From positions 10,236 to 74,235 of the forward strand of contig NZ_CAADXO010000017.1 in NCBI RefSeq assembly GCF_900753045.1: a stretch of DNA of 64,000 bases, written 5' to 3'. Under the pieces are notes generated by a model that saw nothing but the letters and a program-made list of their open reading frames with translations, was not told the origin of the DNA and ran no database searches. This DNA comes from an uncultured Phascolarctobacterium sp. (GTDB lineage: Bacteria > Bacillota > Negativicutes > Acidaminococcales > Acidaminococcaceae). The number at the start of each line of letters is the position of its first letter. Positions within the stretch are counted from its first letter, which is position 1. Shown in pieces: positions 7,577 through 16,453 of the stretch. A program made the position numbers and the translations under genes.

Positions 7577-8866
7577 TTACTCTGTAATACCTGCCAAAGC
7601 CTGCTGTAAATCTGCCAGCAAATCTTCCTTATCCTCCAAACCGCAGGACAGGCGCACCAGGCCTGCAGGAATACCTGCCACCGCCAACTGCTCATCCGTC
7701 ATCTGACGATGCGTTGTAGTTGCCGGATTCAGGCAGCAGGTGCGTGCGTCGGCAACATGCGTTTCAATAGCCGCAAGCTGCAAGCGTTTCATGAATTCTT
7801 CCGCCGCCTTGCGTCCTCCCTTCAAGTTGAAGGAAACTACGCCGCAGCCGCCGTTGCCAAGATATTTTTGCGCCAAAGCATAGTATTTATTGGACTTAAG
7901 TCCCGGATAGTTAACATATTCCACCTGCGGCTGCTGCTCCAAAAATTCTGCCACAGCCTGAGCATTTTCTACGTGGCGCGGCATACGCACATGCAGCGAT
8001 TCCAAGCCAAGATTCAGGATGAAGGCGCTTTGCGGTGACTGCATTGCGCCGAAATCACGCATCAGCTGTGCCGTTGCCTTCGTAATAAACGCACCCTCCT
8101 GGCCAAACTTTTCGGCGTAAGTGATACCATGATAGGATTCATCAGGTGCGCACAGGCCGGGGAACTTGTCGGCATGCGCCAGCCAGTCGAACCTGCCGCC
8201 GTCGATAATCGCACCGCCCAGGCAGGCAGCATGACCATCCATATACTTCGTTGTAGAATGCGTTACGATATCAGCGCCCCATTCCAGCGGACGGCAGTTA
8301 ATCGGCGTCGGGAAGGTGTTATCCACGATCAAGGGCACACCATGACGATGCGCAGCGTTGGCAAATTTTTCAATATCCAGCACCGTCAGCGCGGGGTTGG
8401 CAATAATTTCGCCAAACACTGCCTTGGTGTTGTCCTGAAAAGCAGCGTCCAGCTCCTCGTCCGTAGCATCGGGAGAAACAAAGGTCGCTGTTACGCCCAT
8501 CTTCGCCAGCGTTACGTCAATCAGATTATAGGAACCGCCGTAAATAGAAGAAGAAGCAACGATGTGGCTGCCTGCCTCGCAGATGTTGAACAGGGCAAAG
8601 AAGTTTGCTGCCTGACCGGAGGAAGTGAGCATTGCTGCAGCGCCGCCCTCCAGCTCCGCAATTTTTGCCGCTACGTAGTCGCAGGTCGGGTTTTGCAGAC
8701 GGGAGTAAAAATAGCCTGTAGCCGCTAGGTCGAAGAGCTTGCCCATCGCCTCGCTCGTGTCGTACTTAAAGGTTGTGGATTGGATAATGGGAATCTGGCG
8801 CGGTTCACCATTGCCCGGTTTGTAACCGCCTACTAAGCATTTTGTATTAATCTTGAAATTACTCAT
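7577..8866 (-). CDS. metY: O-acetylhomoserine sulfhydrylase (aminocarboxypropyltransferase)
   Basis: 429 residues, the usual MetY length, longer than MetB/MetC (~380). PLP-fold type I signatures: YSRLQNPT near 54, SSGQAANFFAL near 82, VDNTFPTP near 180, and the Schiff-base lysine in HSTTKYMDGH near 204-213. It makes homocysteine from O-acetylhomoserine and sulfide. The upstream gene encodes a MetA carrying the acetyl-CoA specificity residue, so the pair forms a direct sulfhydrylation route. It lies 33 bp after metA, in the same T-box-controlled operon. Confidence 0.93.
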   Translation of the reverse strand: MSNFKINTKCLVGGYKPGNGEPRQIPIIQSTTFKYDTSEAMGKLFDLAATGYFYSRLQNPTCDYVAAKIAELEGGAAAMLTSSGQAANFFALFNICEAGSHIVASSSIYGGSYNLIDVTLAKMGVTATFVSPDATDEELDAAFQDNTKAVFGEIIANPALTVLDIEKFANAAHRHGVPLIVDNTFPTPINCRPLEWGADIVTHSTTKYMDGHAACLGGAIIDGGRFDWLAHADKFPGLCAPDESYHGITYAEKFGQEGAFITKATAQLMRDFGAMQSPQSAFILNLGLESLHVRMPRHVENAQAVAEFLEQQPQVEYVNYPGLKSNKYYALAQKYLGNGGCGVVSFNLKGGRKAAEEFMKRLQLAAIETHVADARTCCLNPATTTHRQMTDEQLAVAGIPAGLVRLSCGLEDKEDLLADLQQALAGITE

Positions 8867-8899
8867 TTTCTATCGCTCCTTTAACAATTTATCATCATA

Positions 8900-9910
8900 T
8901 TATTGGTTAGCAGGAATTGCGGCACCCATGCGCTGCAGCTGCAAAAGAATTTTATTATAGTCGCCCAAAGCCTTATCCAGCTTATTGCCGCTTGCCGGTG
9001 CCAGCTCGTGCAAATCATAGGGCGTATCCTGGTAAACAATGTTCAGCCAGTTCATATAGAACAGATGCGCGTAGCTGCGCCATTTAAATACAGGCTCCTG
9101 CGTTGTATCGCCATCGGGAAAATAGAACTCCGGCAAATCAATCGGCAAATTCTTTTTCTTATCGCGGAAATATTCATTGGCCAAGGTATAGCGATCATAC
9201 TCAAAATGACCTAGAACGAAAATGCGGCGCAAATCCTTGGTAGCGCAGATGTTGATGCCGTTTTCTACCGAACGGGACAGCACCTGCAGAGCCTTGCAGG
9301 CATCAATCGCATCATCATCAACTGCAGTATGACGTGACTGCGGAATAAAGTATCTGTCGTCAAAGCCACGCAGCAGCGGATGATTTTTCACTGTCAGGCC
9401 ATAAGGGAAGATGCCAAACATTTTCGCCGGCAGCACCGTTTTATTTACACCGTAATAGTGGTACAAAGCAGCCTGCGCGCCCCAACAAAGCGTCATCGTA
9501 GAATAACAGTGATATTCAGCCCAATCCAGATAGGCTTCGATTTCCCTCCAGTAATCAACAGCCTCAAAGGGAATGGTTTCTACAGGCGCCCCCGTCATTA
9601 AGAACGCATCGTAATAGCGGTCCTTGATATCATCAAACTCCAGATAAGCACGGTCAAGATACGAATTATCGGTATGCGTAGTTTCACGGCTAACGGTACG
9701 GCAGAAATCAACCTCTATCTGCAACGGAGAATTGCCCAAAAGGCGCAGCAGCTGAATTTCCGTCGGCTTCTTCAGCGGCATCAGGTTCAGCACGCACACC
9801 TTCAGCGGACGAATACGCTGTGTTGTCGCGCGTTGCTCAGTCATGGTAAAAATTCCTTCCTCCTGCAGCTGGCAGATAGCGGATAAATGGTCATTAATTT
9901 TAATCGGCAT
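8900..9910 (-). CDS. metA: Homoserine O-acetyltransferase (MetA family)
   Basis: 336 residues. Catalytic Cys142 in TLCWGAQAAL and the HFEYDRYTL segment near 240 identify the MetA fold. Residue 111 is Glu (TGAPVE), the position that in characterised MetA enzymes favours acetyl-CoA; E. coli has Gly there and uses succinyl-CoA. The enzyme therefore probably makes O-acetylhomoserine, matching metY downstream. First gene of the metA-metY operon, behind a methionine T-box. Confidence 0.93.
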   Translation of the reverse strand: MPIKINDHLSAICQLQEEGIFTMTEQRATTQRIRPLKVCVLNLMPLKKPTEIQLLRLLGNSPLQIEVDFCRTVSRETTHTDNSYLDRAYLEFDDIKDRYYDAFLMTGAPVETIPFEAVDYWREIEAYLDWAEYHCYSTMTLCWGAQAALYHYYGVNKTVLPAKMFGIFPYGLTVKNHPLLRGFDDRYFIPQSRHTAVDDDAIDACKALQVLSRSVENGINICATKDLRRIFVLGHFEYDRYTLANEYFRDKKKNLPIDLPEFYFPDGDTTQEPVFKWRSYAHLFYMNWLNIVYQDTPYDLHELAPASGNKLDKALGDYNKILLQLQRMGAAIPANQ

Positions 9911-9967
9911 TGTTTGTTCCTCCTACATTTCCTAACTCAGATTTTCGACTTGCTACAGGAGGATGAG

Positions 9968-10258
9968 CAATAAAAAAGCTTCCGTTCCTGTAAAACTACA
10001 GGGACGAAAGCGTTGCTTCGTGATACCACCCTAATTCATCCATATGTCACCACACGGACCTCATCAAGTACGCAGGGGTTGTTTACCCTTTAATACTCCA
10101 GCACTGTAACGGGCGCACCCGGACGGCCTAAACGCATGCATCTCAGCCCATCGGCTCCAAGACCATCTTCAATGTCACCACCTGCTCCCTCTTGCACCAT
10201 CACGAAGGCTCTCTTTGCCAGGCTCGTACATTTACTCTTCTCTTCATCGCCCGTTATT
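9968..10258 (-). ncRNA. Methionine T-box leader (specifier ATG) of metA-metY
   Basis: The minus strand contains the conserved T-box sequence AGGGTGGTATCACG (about 10034-10020), followed by a terminator hairpin with a T-run (10011-9972). Stem I begins near 10247 with GATGAAGAGAAGAGTA and includes AGAGAGCC. I paired AATGT with ACATT at the specifier bulge; the 3' side of that loop reads GAAGATGG, placing ATG (Met) at 10166-10164. Binding of uncharged tRNA-Met would favour read-through into metA. A short open frame on the same strand here (10090-10374) is not a gene. Confidence 0.9.
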
Positions 10259-10272
10259 AAGTTATGTGCATG

Positions 10273-10301
10273 ATAATACAGTAATTCTTTGTAACTGTCA
10301 A
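10273..10301 (-). promoter_or_regulatory. Promoter of the metA-metY operon
   Basis: Minus-strand TTGACA (10296-10301), 17-base spacer, TATTAT (10273-10278), just upstream of T-box stem I. Confidence 0.85.
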
Positions 10302-10383
10302 CAAAAAATTGCACTTTTCTCTTAGAAAAAGTGTATATTGCAGATTTTGTAAAGTAGGTTACAGAAATTTGCACAAAACATCA

Positions 10384-10638
10384 GTATCCACTACATTATC
10401 GACGCGACAGATGACATCGTTATTGTTTTCAGAATTTTCTCTTGACTTTGTTTGCCCTTTTCTATATACTTAGCTTAGCTTCACATTTACAACAAAATAA
10501 GCAGTGCCTATCGGCTCACGCCGGTAGTAATTTAGCAGTACCTATGGTATCCGTATTAACCGGATGCTATGCGTACTGCTTTTTTTGTTTGGCAGCTTAT
10601 GTTGTATTTTGCCCGAGAAAATATTATAATTAAAGGAG
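10384..10638. repeat. ~255-bp direct repeat, copy 1 (leader/sRNA unit)
   Basis: Closely matches 11787-12040 along its whole length, including a promoter, two hairpins, a terminator and a trailing TTGTAT-17-TATAAT sequence. The two copies head two related gene sets (Rpn-DUF2442 and DUF4160-DUF2442), which indicates a tandem duplication. Confidence 0.88.
10442..10586 (+). ncRNA. Small structured RNA or attenuator leader, copy 1
   Basis: Promoter TTGACT (10442-10447), 17-base spacer, TATACT (10465-10470). The predicted RNA (~10477-10586) has a hairpin CCTATCGGC/GCCGGTAG and ends in a terminator hairpin (GCAGTAC...GTACTGC, inner ATCCG/CGGAT) followed by seven T. The Rpn gene starts 58 bases after the terminator, so this is either an independent sRNA or an attenuator. 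No known riboswitch class is recognised. Confidence 0.6.
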
Positions 10639-10644
10639 GAAACT

Positions 10645-11478
10645 ATGACCAAAAAACTATCCGAAAGCAGTCTCCTGCTGACACAGGAAGAGCTGCAAAA
10701 GCACATCTTAGGCATGACCTTGTTCAACGACTTGCTTGCCAGAGCTGTTTTAGAGGACAAAGAGGCCTGTGAGCACATCCTGCGTATCCTTACCGGTATC
10801 AAAACACTGGTAATCAAAAAGAACAAAACGCAGTATGTCATCAGCAAGCTCTCCTCGCACAACATCATTATGGATGTACTCGCTGAAGATGCCAACAACA
10901 AGCTTTATGAAATTGAAATTCAGAAGGCTGATGGTGGTATTGCACACGAAAAACGGATGCTTTATTACGCATCAACTATCATCAATGAATACTTTTTTAA
11001 AGGTGATCAAACTTATGCATCTGTACCCGAGCTGCACATTTTTTATATCAGCCAGACAGATATCTGGAAGCTTGGTAAAACCTGCTACCCTATTTTAAAG
11101 TTTTTAGGCGATACCACTACTCCCTACAACGATGGCCTGCATATGTGCTATATCAACGCAGAGGTTAACGATAGCAGTGATATTGCACAACTTATGCAAT
11201 ATTTTTCTACCGCAGCCGCAGATGATTTTAGCCAAGGAAAACTTTCACAATGCATTAATAATCTCAAAACCACAAAGGAGGGACTCACAACTATGGATAA
11301 TTTCAGCAAGCAAATTTATGAAGCTGGCATTAATGATGGAAGAGCTGAAGGCAAAGCTGAAAGCATCAAAAATCTTATGTCTACACTGAATGTCTCCATC
11401 GACCAAGCCATGGATATTTTAAAAACTCCGCCCGAAGAACACCAGTACTTCAAGGATCTGTTAGCTAAGGAGTTGTAG
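10645..11478 (+). CDS. Rpn/PD-(D/E)XK nuclease family putative transposase protein
   Basis: 277 residues. The nuclease core is in IIMDVLAEDANNKLYEIEIQK (near 72-92), giving D and ExE-x-K positions typical of the PDDEXK_2/Rpn family. The C-terminus (NDGRAEGKAESIKNLM) is the charged tail usual for these proteins. Rpn proteins promote RecA-independent DNA exchange in E. coli and are common as multicopy accessory genes. A strong AGGAGG precedes the ATG. A degraded C-terminal copy lies at 12654-12777. Confidence 0.82.
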   Translation: MTKKLSESSLLLTQEELQKHILGMTLFNDLLARAVLEDKEACEHILRILTGIKTLVIKKNKTQYVISKLSSHNIIMDVLAEDANNKLYEIEIQKADGGIAHEKRMLYYASTIINEYFFKGDQTYASVPELHIFYISQTDIWKLGKTCYPILKFLGDTTTPYNDGLHMCYINAEVNDSSDIAQLMQYFSTAAADDFSQGKLSQCINNLKTTKEGLTTMDNFSKQIYEAGINDGRAEGKAESIKNLMSTLNVSIDQAMDILKTPPEEHQYFKDLLAKEL

Positions 11479-11521
11479 GCTTCAGCTACCAAAAAAGCGC
11501 CTGCCCCAAGAGGTGAAAATT

Positions 11522-11761
11522 ATGGTTAGACCAACCGCTATCAGCGTAACTGTACAAAAGGATTATACTCTAAAAGTTATTTTCAATAATGGTGAAACTA
11601 AAATATTCGACGTAAAGCCTTATATCAAAGGTTCATGGTATAGCCAGCTCAAGAATTTTTCTTATTTTTCTTTAGCAAAGGCAGACGGATTTACTGTCAT
11701 TTGGCCTGAAGGTCAGGATATTTGTCCTGATGAGCTTTATTACAATAGCGTGCCGGTATAG
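11522..11761 (+). CDS. DUF2442 domain protein, copy 1
   Basis: 79 residues from ATG at 11522 (AGAGGTG six bases upstream); an in-frame GTG at 11513 lies within that ribosome-binding site. The pattern KDYTLKVIFNNGETKIFDVKPYI, then ICPDELYYNSVPV at the end, is the DUF2442 fold. The family usually pairs with DUF4160 in two-gene units of unknown function, possibly toxin-antitoxin-like. Here it follows the Rpn gene by 43 bp. A diverged paralogue is at 12370-12627. Confidence 0.75.
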   Translation: MVRPTAISVTVQKDYTLKVIFNNGETKIFDVKPYIKGSWYSQLKNFSYFSLAKADGFTVIWPEGQDICPDELYYNSVPV

Positions 11762-11786
11762 TTTTAACCAACGCAGTAAAAAGACT

Positions 11787-12040
11787 GGCATCCACTACAT
11801 CGCCGATACAGCAGATAACAGTATTGTTATTCTCAGAATTTTCTCTTGACTTTGTTGGCCCTTTTCTATTTACTTAGCTTAGCTTCACATTAACAACAAA
11901 ATAAGCAGTGCCTATCGGCTCATGTCGGTAGTAATTTAGCAGTACCTACGTTATCCGTATTAACCGGATGCTATGCGTACTGCTTTTTTGTTCAGTACCC
12001 TATGTTGTGTTTTGCCGGAGCAGATATTATAATTAAAGGA
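11787..12040. repeat. ~255-bp direct repeat, copy 2 (leader/sRNA unit)
   Basis: Second copy of the unit at 10384-10638. It keeps the hairpins and terminator; the -10 is TTTACT instead of TATACT. Confidence 0.88.
11846..11989 (+). ncRNA. Small structured RNA or attenuator leader, copy 2
   Basis: TTGACT (11846-11851), 17-base spacer, TTTACT (11869-11874). The RNA (~11881-11989) keeps the first hairpin and the terminator stem GCAGTAC...GTACTGC with its T-run. The paired segments are largely retained although the downstream gene is broken, which mildly favours function as an RNA in its own right. Confidence 0.55.
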
Positions 12041-12051
12041 AAGAAAACAGT

Positions 12052-12358
12052 ATGCTGTTAAAATCTTCTTTCTACGGTATACACATCTATTCGCAAGATT
12101 TTAGTTGTCTTTTGGAAAATCGGCCCTTTTTACCAAAGACGTTAGTTGTCTTTTGGAAAATCAGCCTTTTTTACCAAAGACGTTAGCTGTCTTTTGGAAA
12201 ATTGGCCTTTTTTACCAAAGACGTTAGGAGATATGCCAAAAAGACAGATTAAATTTATAGCAGCCTGGACAGAAATTCACAAAGATGAGCTAATAGCCAA
12301 TTGGGAACTGGCTATTAACGAAGAACCCTTATATAAAATCGAACCATTGCGTTAAAAG
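12052..12358 (+). pseudogene. DUF4160 gene interrupted by 41-bp repeats
   Basis: An N-terminal fragment (SFYGIHIY, from ATG 12052) and a C-terminal fragment (AAWTEIHKDELIANWELA, then YKIEPLR) match the two ends of DUF4160 proteins. The middle is replaced by three 41-bp repeats that put the two ends out of frame. The intact family member would be ~85-90 residues and is normally followed by DUF2442, as here. Confidence 0.7.
12101..12226. repeat. Three tandem 41-bp palindromic repeats
   Basis: Units start at 12101, 12142 and 12183, with the first bases of a fourth at 12224. Each is an imperfect hairpin, GTCTTTTGGAAAA then TTTTTACCAAAGAC, so each unit can fold on itself. The period is not a multiple of three and it disrupts the DUF4160 frame. 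Confidence 0.88.
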
Positions 12359-12369
12359 GAGTGACCACT

Positions 12370-12627
12370 ATGATGAAAACGCCAGTATGGGTAGTTACCA
12401 ACGTACAACCGCAAAAAGATTATACGCTGATTTTAACCTTTGCCAGCGGCGAAAAGAAGCTTTTTGATGCTCGCCCACTTCTTGCCAAAGCAATCTACAA
12501 GCCATTGAATAATCTCAGTTTTTTCCTGACAGCTAAGGCTAATTGTGGTTCCGTAGCCTGGAGCGATGAAATCGATATTGCACCGGAATATTTATACGAG
12601 TGCAGCTTTCCTTTGCAGGGTATTTAA
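12370..12627 (+). CDS. DUF2442 domain protein, copy 2
   Basis: 85 residues from ATG at 12370, with AAAGGAG upstream. It shares the KDYTLILTFASGEKKLFDARPLL pattern and C-terminal IAPEYLYECSFPL with the copy at 11522-11761 but is well diverged, so the duplication is not recent or the paralogues came from different units. It follows the broken DUF4160 gene. Confidence 0.72.
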   Translation: MMKTPVWVVTNVQPQKDYTLILTFASGEKKLFDARPLLAKAIYKPLNNLSFFLTAKANCGSVAWSDEIDIAPEYLYECSFPLQGI

Positions 12628-12653
12628 GCCACTACTTAAATTTGCTAATGTGA

Positions 12654-12777
12654 GATTAGCAAGGAGGGACTTGCAACCATTATGGATAATTTCAGCAAGC
12701 AAAATTATGAAGCTAGCATTAATGACGAAAGAGCTGAAGGAAATACTAAATACATTAAAAATCTTATGTCTATATAG
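12654..12777 (+). pseudogene. C-terminal remnant of an Rpn-family gene
   Basis: Matches the 3' part of the gene at 10645-11478 (AAGGAGGGAC, then MDNFSKQ, DERAEGN, IKNLMS) and stops early. The nuclease core is absent. Confidence 0.8.
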
Positions 12778-12780
12778 TGC

Positions 12781-12810
12781 AAACGAGGTCAGCAACGCTG
12801 ACCTCGTTTT
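12781..12810. terminator. Bidirectional terminator between the Rpn remnant and rfbB
   Basis: Perfect stem ACGAGGTCAGC/GCTGACCTCGT with a T-run on the plus strand; it directly follows the rfbB stop on the minus strand. Confidence 0.85.
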
Positions 12811-12812
12811 TC

Positions 12813-13832
12813 TTATCTGTTCCCATACATCTTCTTATAATAATTCTGATACTCACCATTAATGATATCTTTCCACCATTTTTGATTTTCCAAATACCAT
12901 TTAATGGTCTTTTTAATGCCATCGGCAAACTTTGTTTCCGGCAGCCAGCCAAGCTCATTATGAATCTTAGTCGGATCAATCGCATAGCGCATATCATGAC
13001 CTTTGCGGTCAGTTACATGCGTAATCAGGGTTTCCGGCTTGCCAAGCTCATTACAAATCATCTTTACAATATCAATATTGCGCATCTCATTATGACCGCC
13101 GATATTATATACCTCGCCTACTCTTCCCTTATGAATAATCAAATCAATAGCCTTGCAATGGTCCTCAACATACAGCCAATCGCGTACATTCAAACCTTCG
13201 CCGTACACCGGCAGCGGTTTATCTGCCAAAGCGTTCGCAATCATCAGCGGTATCAGCTTTTCTGGGAACTGATAGGGACCATAGTTGTTACTGCAGCGCG
13301 AAATCGAAACAGGCAAGCCATATGTTCTGTGATAGGCCATGACTAGCAAATCTGCACTTGCCTTAGAGCTGCTGTAGGGAGAACTAGGCCTAATTAAAGC
13401 TTGTTCGGTAAAGGGCTTTGCGTCCGCAGAAAGTGTTAAATCTCCATACACTTCATCTGTAGATATCTGATGATAACGCCTGATGCCGTATTTACGGCAG
13501 GCATCTAGCAAGGTTGCTGTACCCATAATATTCGTCTGTAAAAATATACCGGGATTTTCAATGCTGCGGTCTACATGTGATTCTGCTGCAAAGTTCACCA
13601 CTATATCGGGACGCTCTTCCTCAAAAAGCTTGTCTACTGCTTCTCTGTCGCAGATATCTGCCTGCACAAAGCGAAAGTTCGAATTCTTCATAGCAAACTC
13701 TAACGTAGAAAGATTGCCTGCATAGGTCAGCTTATCAAGACAGATAATGCGGTAGTCAGAATGCTTTGCCAACATATAAAATATAAAGTTACTTCCAATA
13801 AATCCGGCACCGCCGGTTACGATAATGTTCAT
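12813..13832 (-). CDS. rfbB: dTDP-glucose 4,6-dehydratase
   Basis: 339 residues from ATG at 13832 (an in-frame TTG at 13841 is weaker). Extended SDR with the N-terminal NAD motif TGGAGFIGSNF, STDEVYGDL near 130, and catalytic Tyr/Lys in YSSSKAS near 155. It converts dTDP-glucose to the 4-keto-6-deoxy intermediate for rhamnose or other deoxysugars. The rest of the rhamnose pathway (rfbA, C, D) is not in this window. Last gene of the surface-polysaccharide stretch. Confidence 0.93.
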   Translation of the reverse strand: MNIIVTGGAGFIGSNFIFYMLAKHSDYRIICLDKLTYAGNLSTLEFAMKNSNFRFVQADICDREAVDKLFEEERPDIVVNFAAESHVDRSIENPGIFLQTNIMGTATLLDACRKYGIRRYHQISTDEVYGDLTLSADAKPFTEQALIRPSSPYSSSKASADLLVMAYHRTYGLPVSISRCSNNYGPYQFPEKLIPLMIANALADKPLPVYGEGLNVRDWLYVEDHCKAIDLIIHKGRVGEVYNIGGHNEMRNIDIVKMICNELGKPETLITHVTDRKGHDMRYAIDPTKIHNELGWLPETKFADGIKKTIKWYLENQKWWKDIINGEYQNYYKKMYGNR

Positions 13833-13941
13833 TAATTCCAACTCACAACCTGCTGATTACGAATCATATGCTTAAAATATTCAATATCCATTAAACTCAG
13901 CACGCGAAATTTTCTTCAGCAACAATTTTCAATTACTCAAA

Positions 13942-14853
13942 TTATTTTATCAATCTAACTTTCTTCTTCTTACACATCCACCAGAATGAAATTTTCCTTC
14001 TGGCATCAAGATTACTCATAACATAATCATACAAATCCTTATGCATTGCAACTACTCTATACATATTATCATTCCAACCACGTACAAAATGATAAAATTC
14101 AACGCTCAATTTCCAATCAAGCTTTTTATCAGAAAAACCTAACGCAAGCAAATCCTTCTTCAATTTGCTTATTGCCAATATCTTATCAAGAGGTTTTTTC
14201 ACTCCACCCTTGCTTATACCTTGATCATTAAATCTGTAATAGTTTCCGCAAAACGGCATAACTAATACTTTTTTAGCTAAATACAAAAACATGCCTGAAC
14301 TGTAATTATCCTCATGTACTACATTGTCCGGAAACTTTACTTTTTTAGCTAATTCCTTTTTATACAATCCATTCCATGCTAATGTCCATAACATTCCATT
14401 GAAATAATTTTCTAAAGCCTTATTTTGCTCATTGCTTATTATCTTTATATCGCTAAAAGTAAGTTTTTCTTCTGTAATGCCATTTGTTTCGATTATCCCA
14501 CACTTCACCATATCAGCATCATTTTTCATTGCTGCATCCAGTAAAGTTTCATACATTTTCTTGTCAAGCCAATCATCACTGTCGATATAGGAAATATAAT
14601 CCCCGGTAGCTATTTCCAATCCTCTATTTCTTGCTACGCTAAGACCTCCATTTTTAAAATCATATACTTTGATTCTACTGTCTTTCGCAGCATACTCCTT
14701 GGCAATCTTTGCACTTCTATCTTTTGTGCCATCATTAACGACAATAATCTCCAGATTTTTATATGTCTGATTAATAATAGATTCAAGACACTGCGCTATA
14801 TATTTTTCTACACCATATACCGGTATAATCACAGAAATCAATGGTTGTTTCAT
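13942..14853 (-). CDS. Glycosyltransferase family 2
   Basis: 303 residues. GT-A fold: ISVIIPVYGVEKYI at the N-terminus, VNDGTKD near 40, NGGLSVARNRGL near 69, and the metal-binding DSDD at 92-95 (YIDSDDWL). A basic C-terminal tail (WWMCKKKKVRLIK) may help membrane association. It probably adds a sugar to LPS outer core or O-antigen; donor and acceptor cannot be told. The surroundings are AT-rich. Confidence 0.88.
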   Translation of the reverse strand: MKQPLISVIIPVYGVEKYIAQCLESIINQTYKNLEIIVVNDGTKDRSAKIAKEYAAKDSRIKVYDFKNGGLSVARNRGLEIATGDYISYIDSDDWLDKKMYETLLDAAMKNDADMVKCGIIETNGITEEKLTFSDIKIISNEQNKALENYFNGMLWTLAWNGLYKKELAKKVKFPDNVVHEDNYSSGMFLYLAKKVLVMPFCGNYYRFNDQGISKGGVKKPLDKILAISKLKKDLLALGFSDKKLDWKLSVEFYHFVRGWNDNMYRVVAMHKDLYDYVMSNLDARRKISFWWMCKKKKVRLIK

Positions 14854-16453
14854 ATTTTTGCTTCTCCCGCTTATTTGAATTTAATATAATTCGATATAAT
14901 TATGCTTGACTTTTTTATACCAGTTCTATTGTGCAAGCAATATTGTTTCATTATTTCTATTATAGTATTGTACATCAAAAGTAATTTACTTTCAATCTCA
15001 GCATCGCCTTATTATAAGCTGAAACTGCATATTTGTGATATTTCACCCTTCGCACCTTTAATTTGCTTCAGTATATAATGAAACAAAATTATTTTCTACT
15101 CAAACAGCCACTAAATACAGAAAAAATTTTTTCTCGCATAAATTCCATCATTGAACATACAAAAAATATTGCCACAGCCGTCAAAATCATATGCGGAATA
15201 AGAAAAATCGTATCATAAAATCTGCCTGCTCTTACAATATCATTCCATAGCCAAGCACTGATTACACCATTATCATGGATAAGATAAACAGCAAATGTAG
15301 TTGTTGCCACAGAATTTATCATAGCATTGTGTGGCAAATGCCAATTTTTAAACACAACAAATAAGGCTACTGCCATCAGTAACCCCAATATACTGCATCC
15401 GACAAACGCATGATACATTACATTGTGTTTATCTGCATAATAAGGATCAGAACCACCAAGGTAATCCGATACCAATATTATTGCATAAAATATAACGGCA
15501 CTTATCCCCCCCCACAAATTCAATTGTCCTTTCAAATTTATTATTTGAGTACAACCTTAAATAAGCGCCAATACAATACATATCAGCAAACATAAAAAAC
15601 GAATTCAGATATCCGCCTAGAGACAATCCTCTAATGCTGGGAATAACATAAAAGGCTGTCGTAAATATTGCTATAATCACACCTAACTGCGTTTTGCTGA
15701 TTCGTTCTATCATCTTGTTGATCAATGGAAACGCAATGTATAAAACTAAATAGGCTCTCGCAAACCAGTTTAACGGAGTAATAGGATTTACTGCCTTCAT
15801 TATCAATGATTTTTCTACATTTTGATTTAGGACAAACAGGACAAAGCATAAAGTAGCTAAACTCCAAAAATAAGTACAGCCAAAGAATTTCAAAAGCTTT
15901 TTCCAGCGAAACTTTTGAGTAACAAGGAAATAACCGCTTATTATAACAAAAATATCTACAGCGATTTTACTCCACGAGCCCAAAAATTGCATAACAAGCT
16001 TGCTTGTAGTCATTAAGCTATCATCAGGAAAACCACCTTTAACATAGTAATGCCCTAAGACAACCATAAACATAGCAATTATACGCAACAATTCAATATT
16101 ACTTGAACGCATCATATTTTGTGAAACTTCATTAGAACTAGAAACTTTTTCTATAATCTTTTTCATATATATATATATATTCCTCCAAGCCAATTCATTT
16201 TGCTATTCACCATCTATAATATTATATGAACATCCGTTATATCTGTTGTATTGGCATATAACAGATATAATGTTTAGCAATCAAATTGCATATCATCCTT
16301 GATCTATTCAGCCTTTTGTGACTATTGATCACACTTTTACTATTCAACTCTTCTTTCAAATCCTGCCTTTATATTTACACGAACCGTTCAGCAAGCTCTC
16401 GTTCTCATATTAACAACTAGCTATATATTTGTGATTTTACAACCTTCACAACT
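14854..16453. other. AT-rich spacers around the acyltransferase gene
   Basis: The 235-bp stretch 14854-15088 and the 287-bp stretch 16167-16453 contain no open frame, RNA motif or clear terminator that I can support. Both are strongly AT-rich. Confidence 0.5.
15089..16166 (-). pseudogene. Acyltransferase family 3 membrane protein, out of frame at a G8 tract (possibly phase-variable)
   Basis: Two frames together make one acyltransferase_3 protein of ~355 residues. The N-part (15447-16166) has SNIELLRIIAMFMVVLGHYY, with the catalytic-type histidine in GHYY, and several membrane helices. The C-part (15089-15535) carries the last helices (FAVYLIHDNG). They join at eight G on the coding strand (15506-15513); seven or ten G would restore one frame. 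Likely role: O-acetylation of LPS or polysaccharide. The start ATG at 16166 lies after GGAGG and an (AT)7 run. It could be a phase-variable gene in the OFF state, a true pseudogene or an assembly error. Confidence 0.8.

Noticed and set aside
10090..10374. 94-codon minus-strand open frame upstream of metA
   Set aside because: It lies inside the methionine T-box and its promoter; the conserved RNA sequence explains it.
12813..13832. A rhamnose (rfbABCD) operon
   Set aside because: Only rfbB is present; the neighbours are glycosyltransferases and accessory genes.
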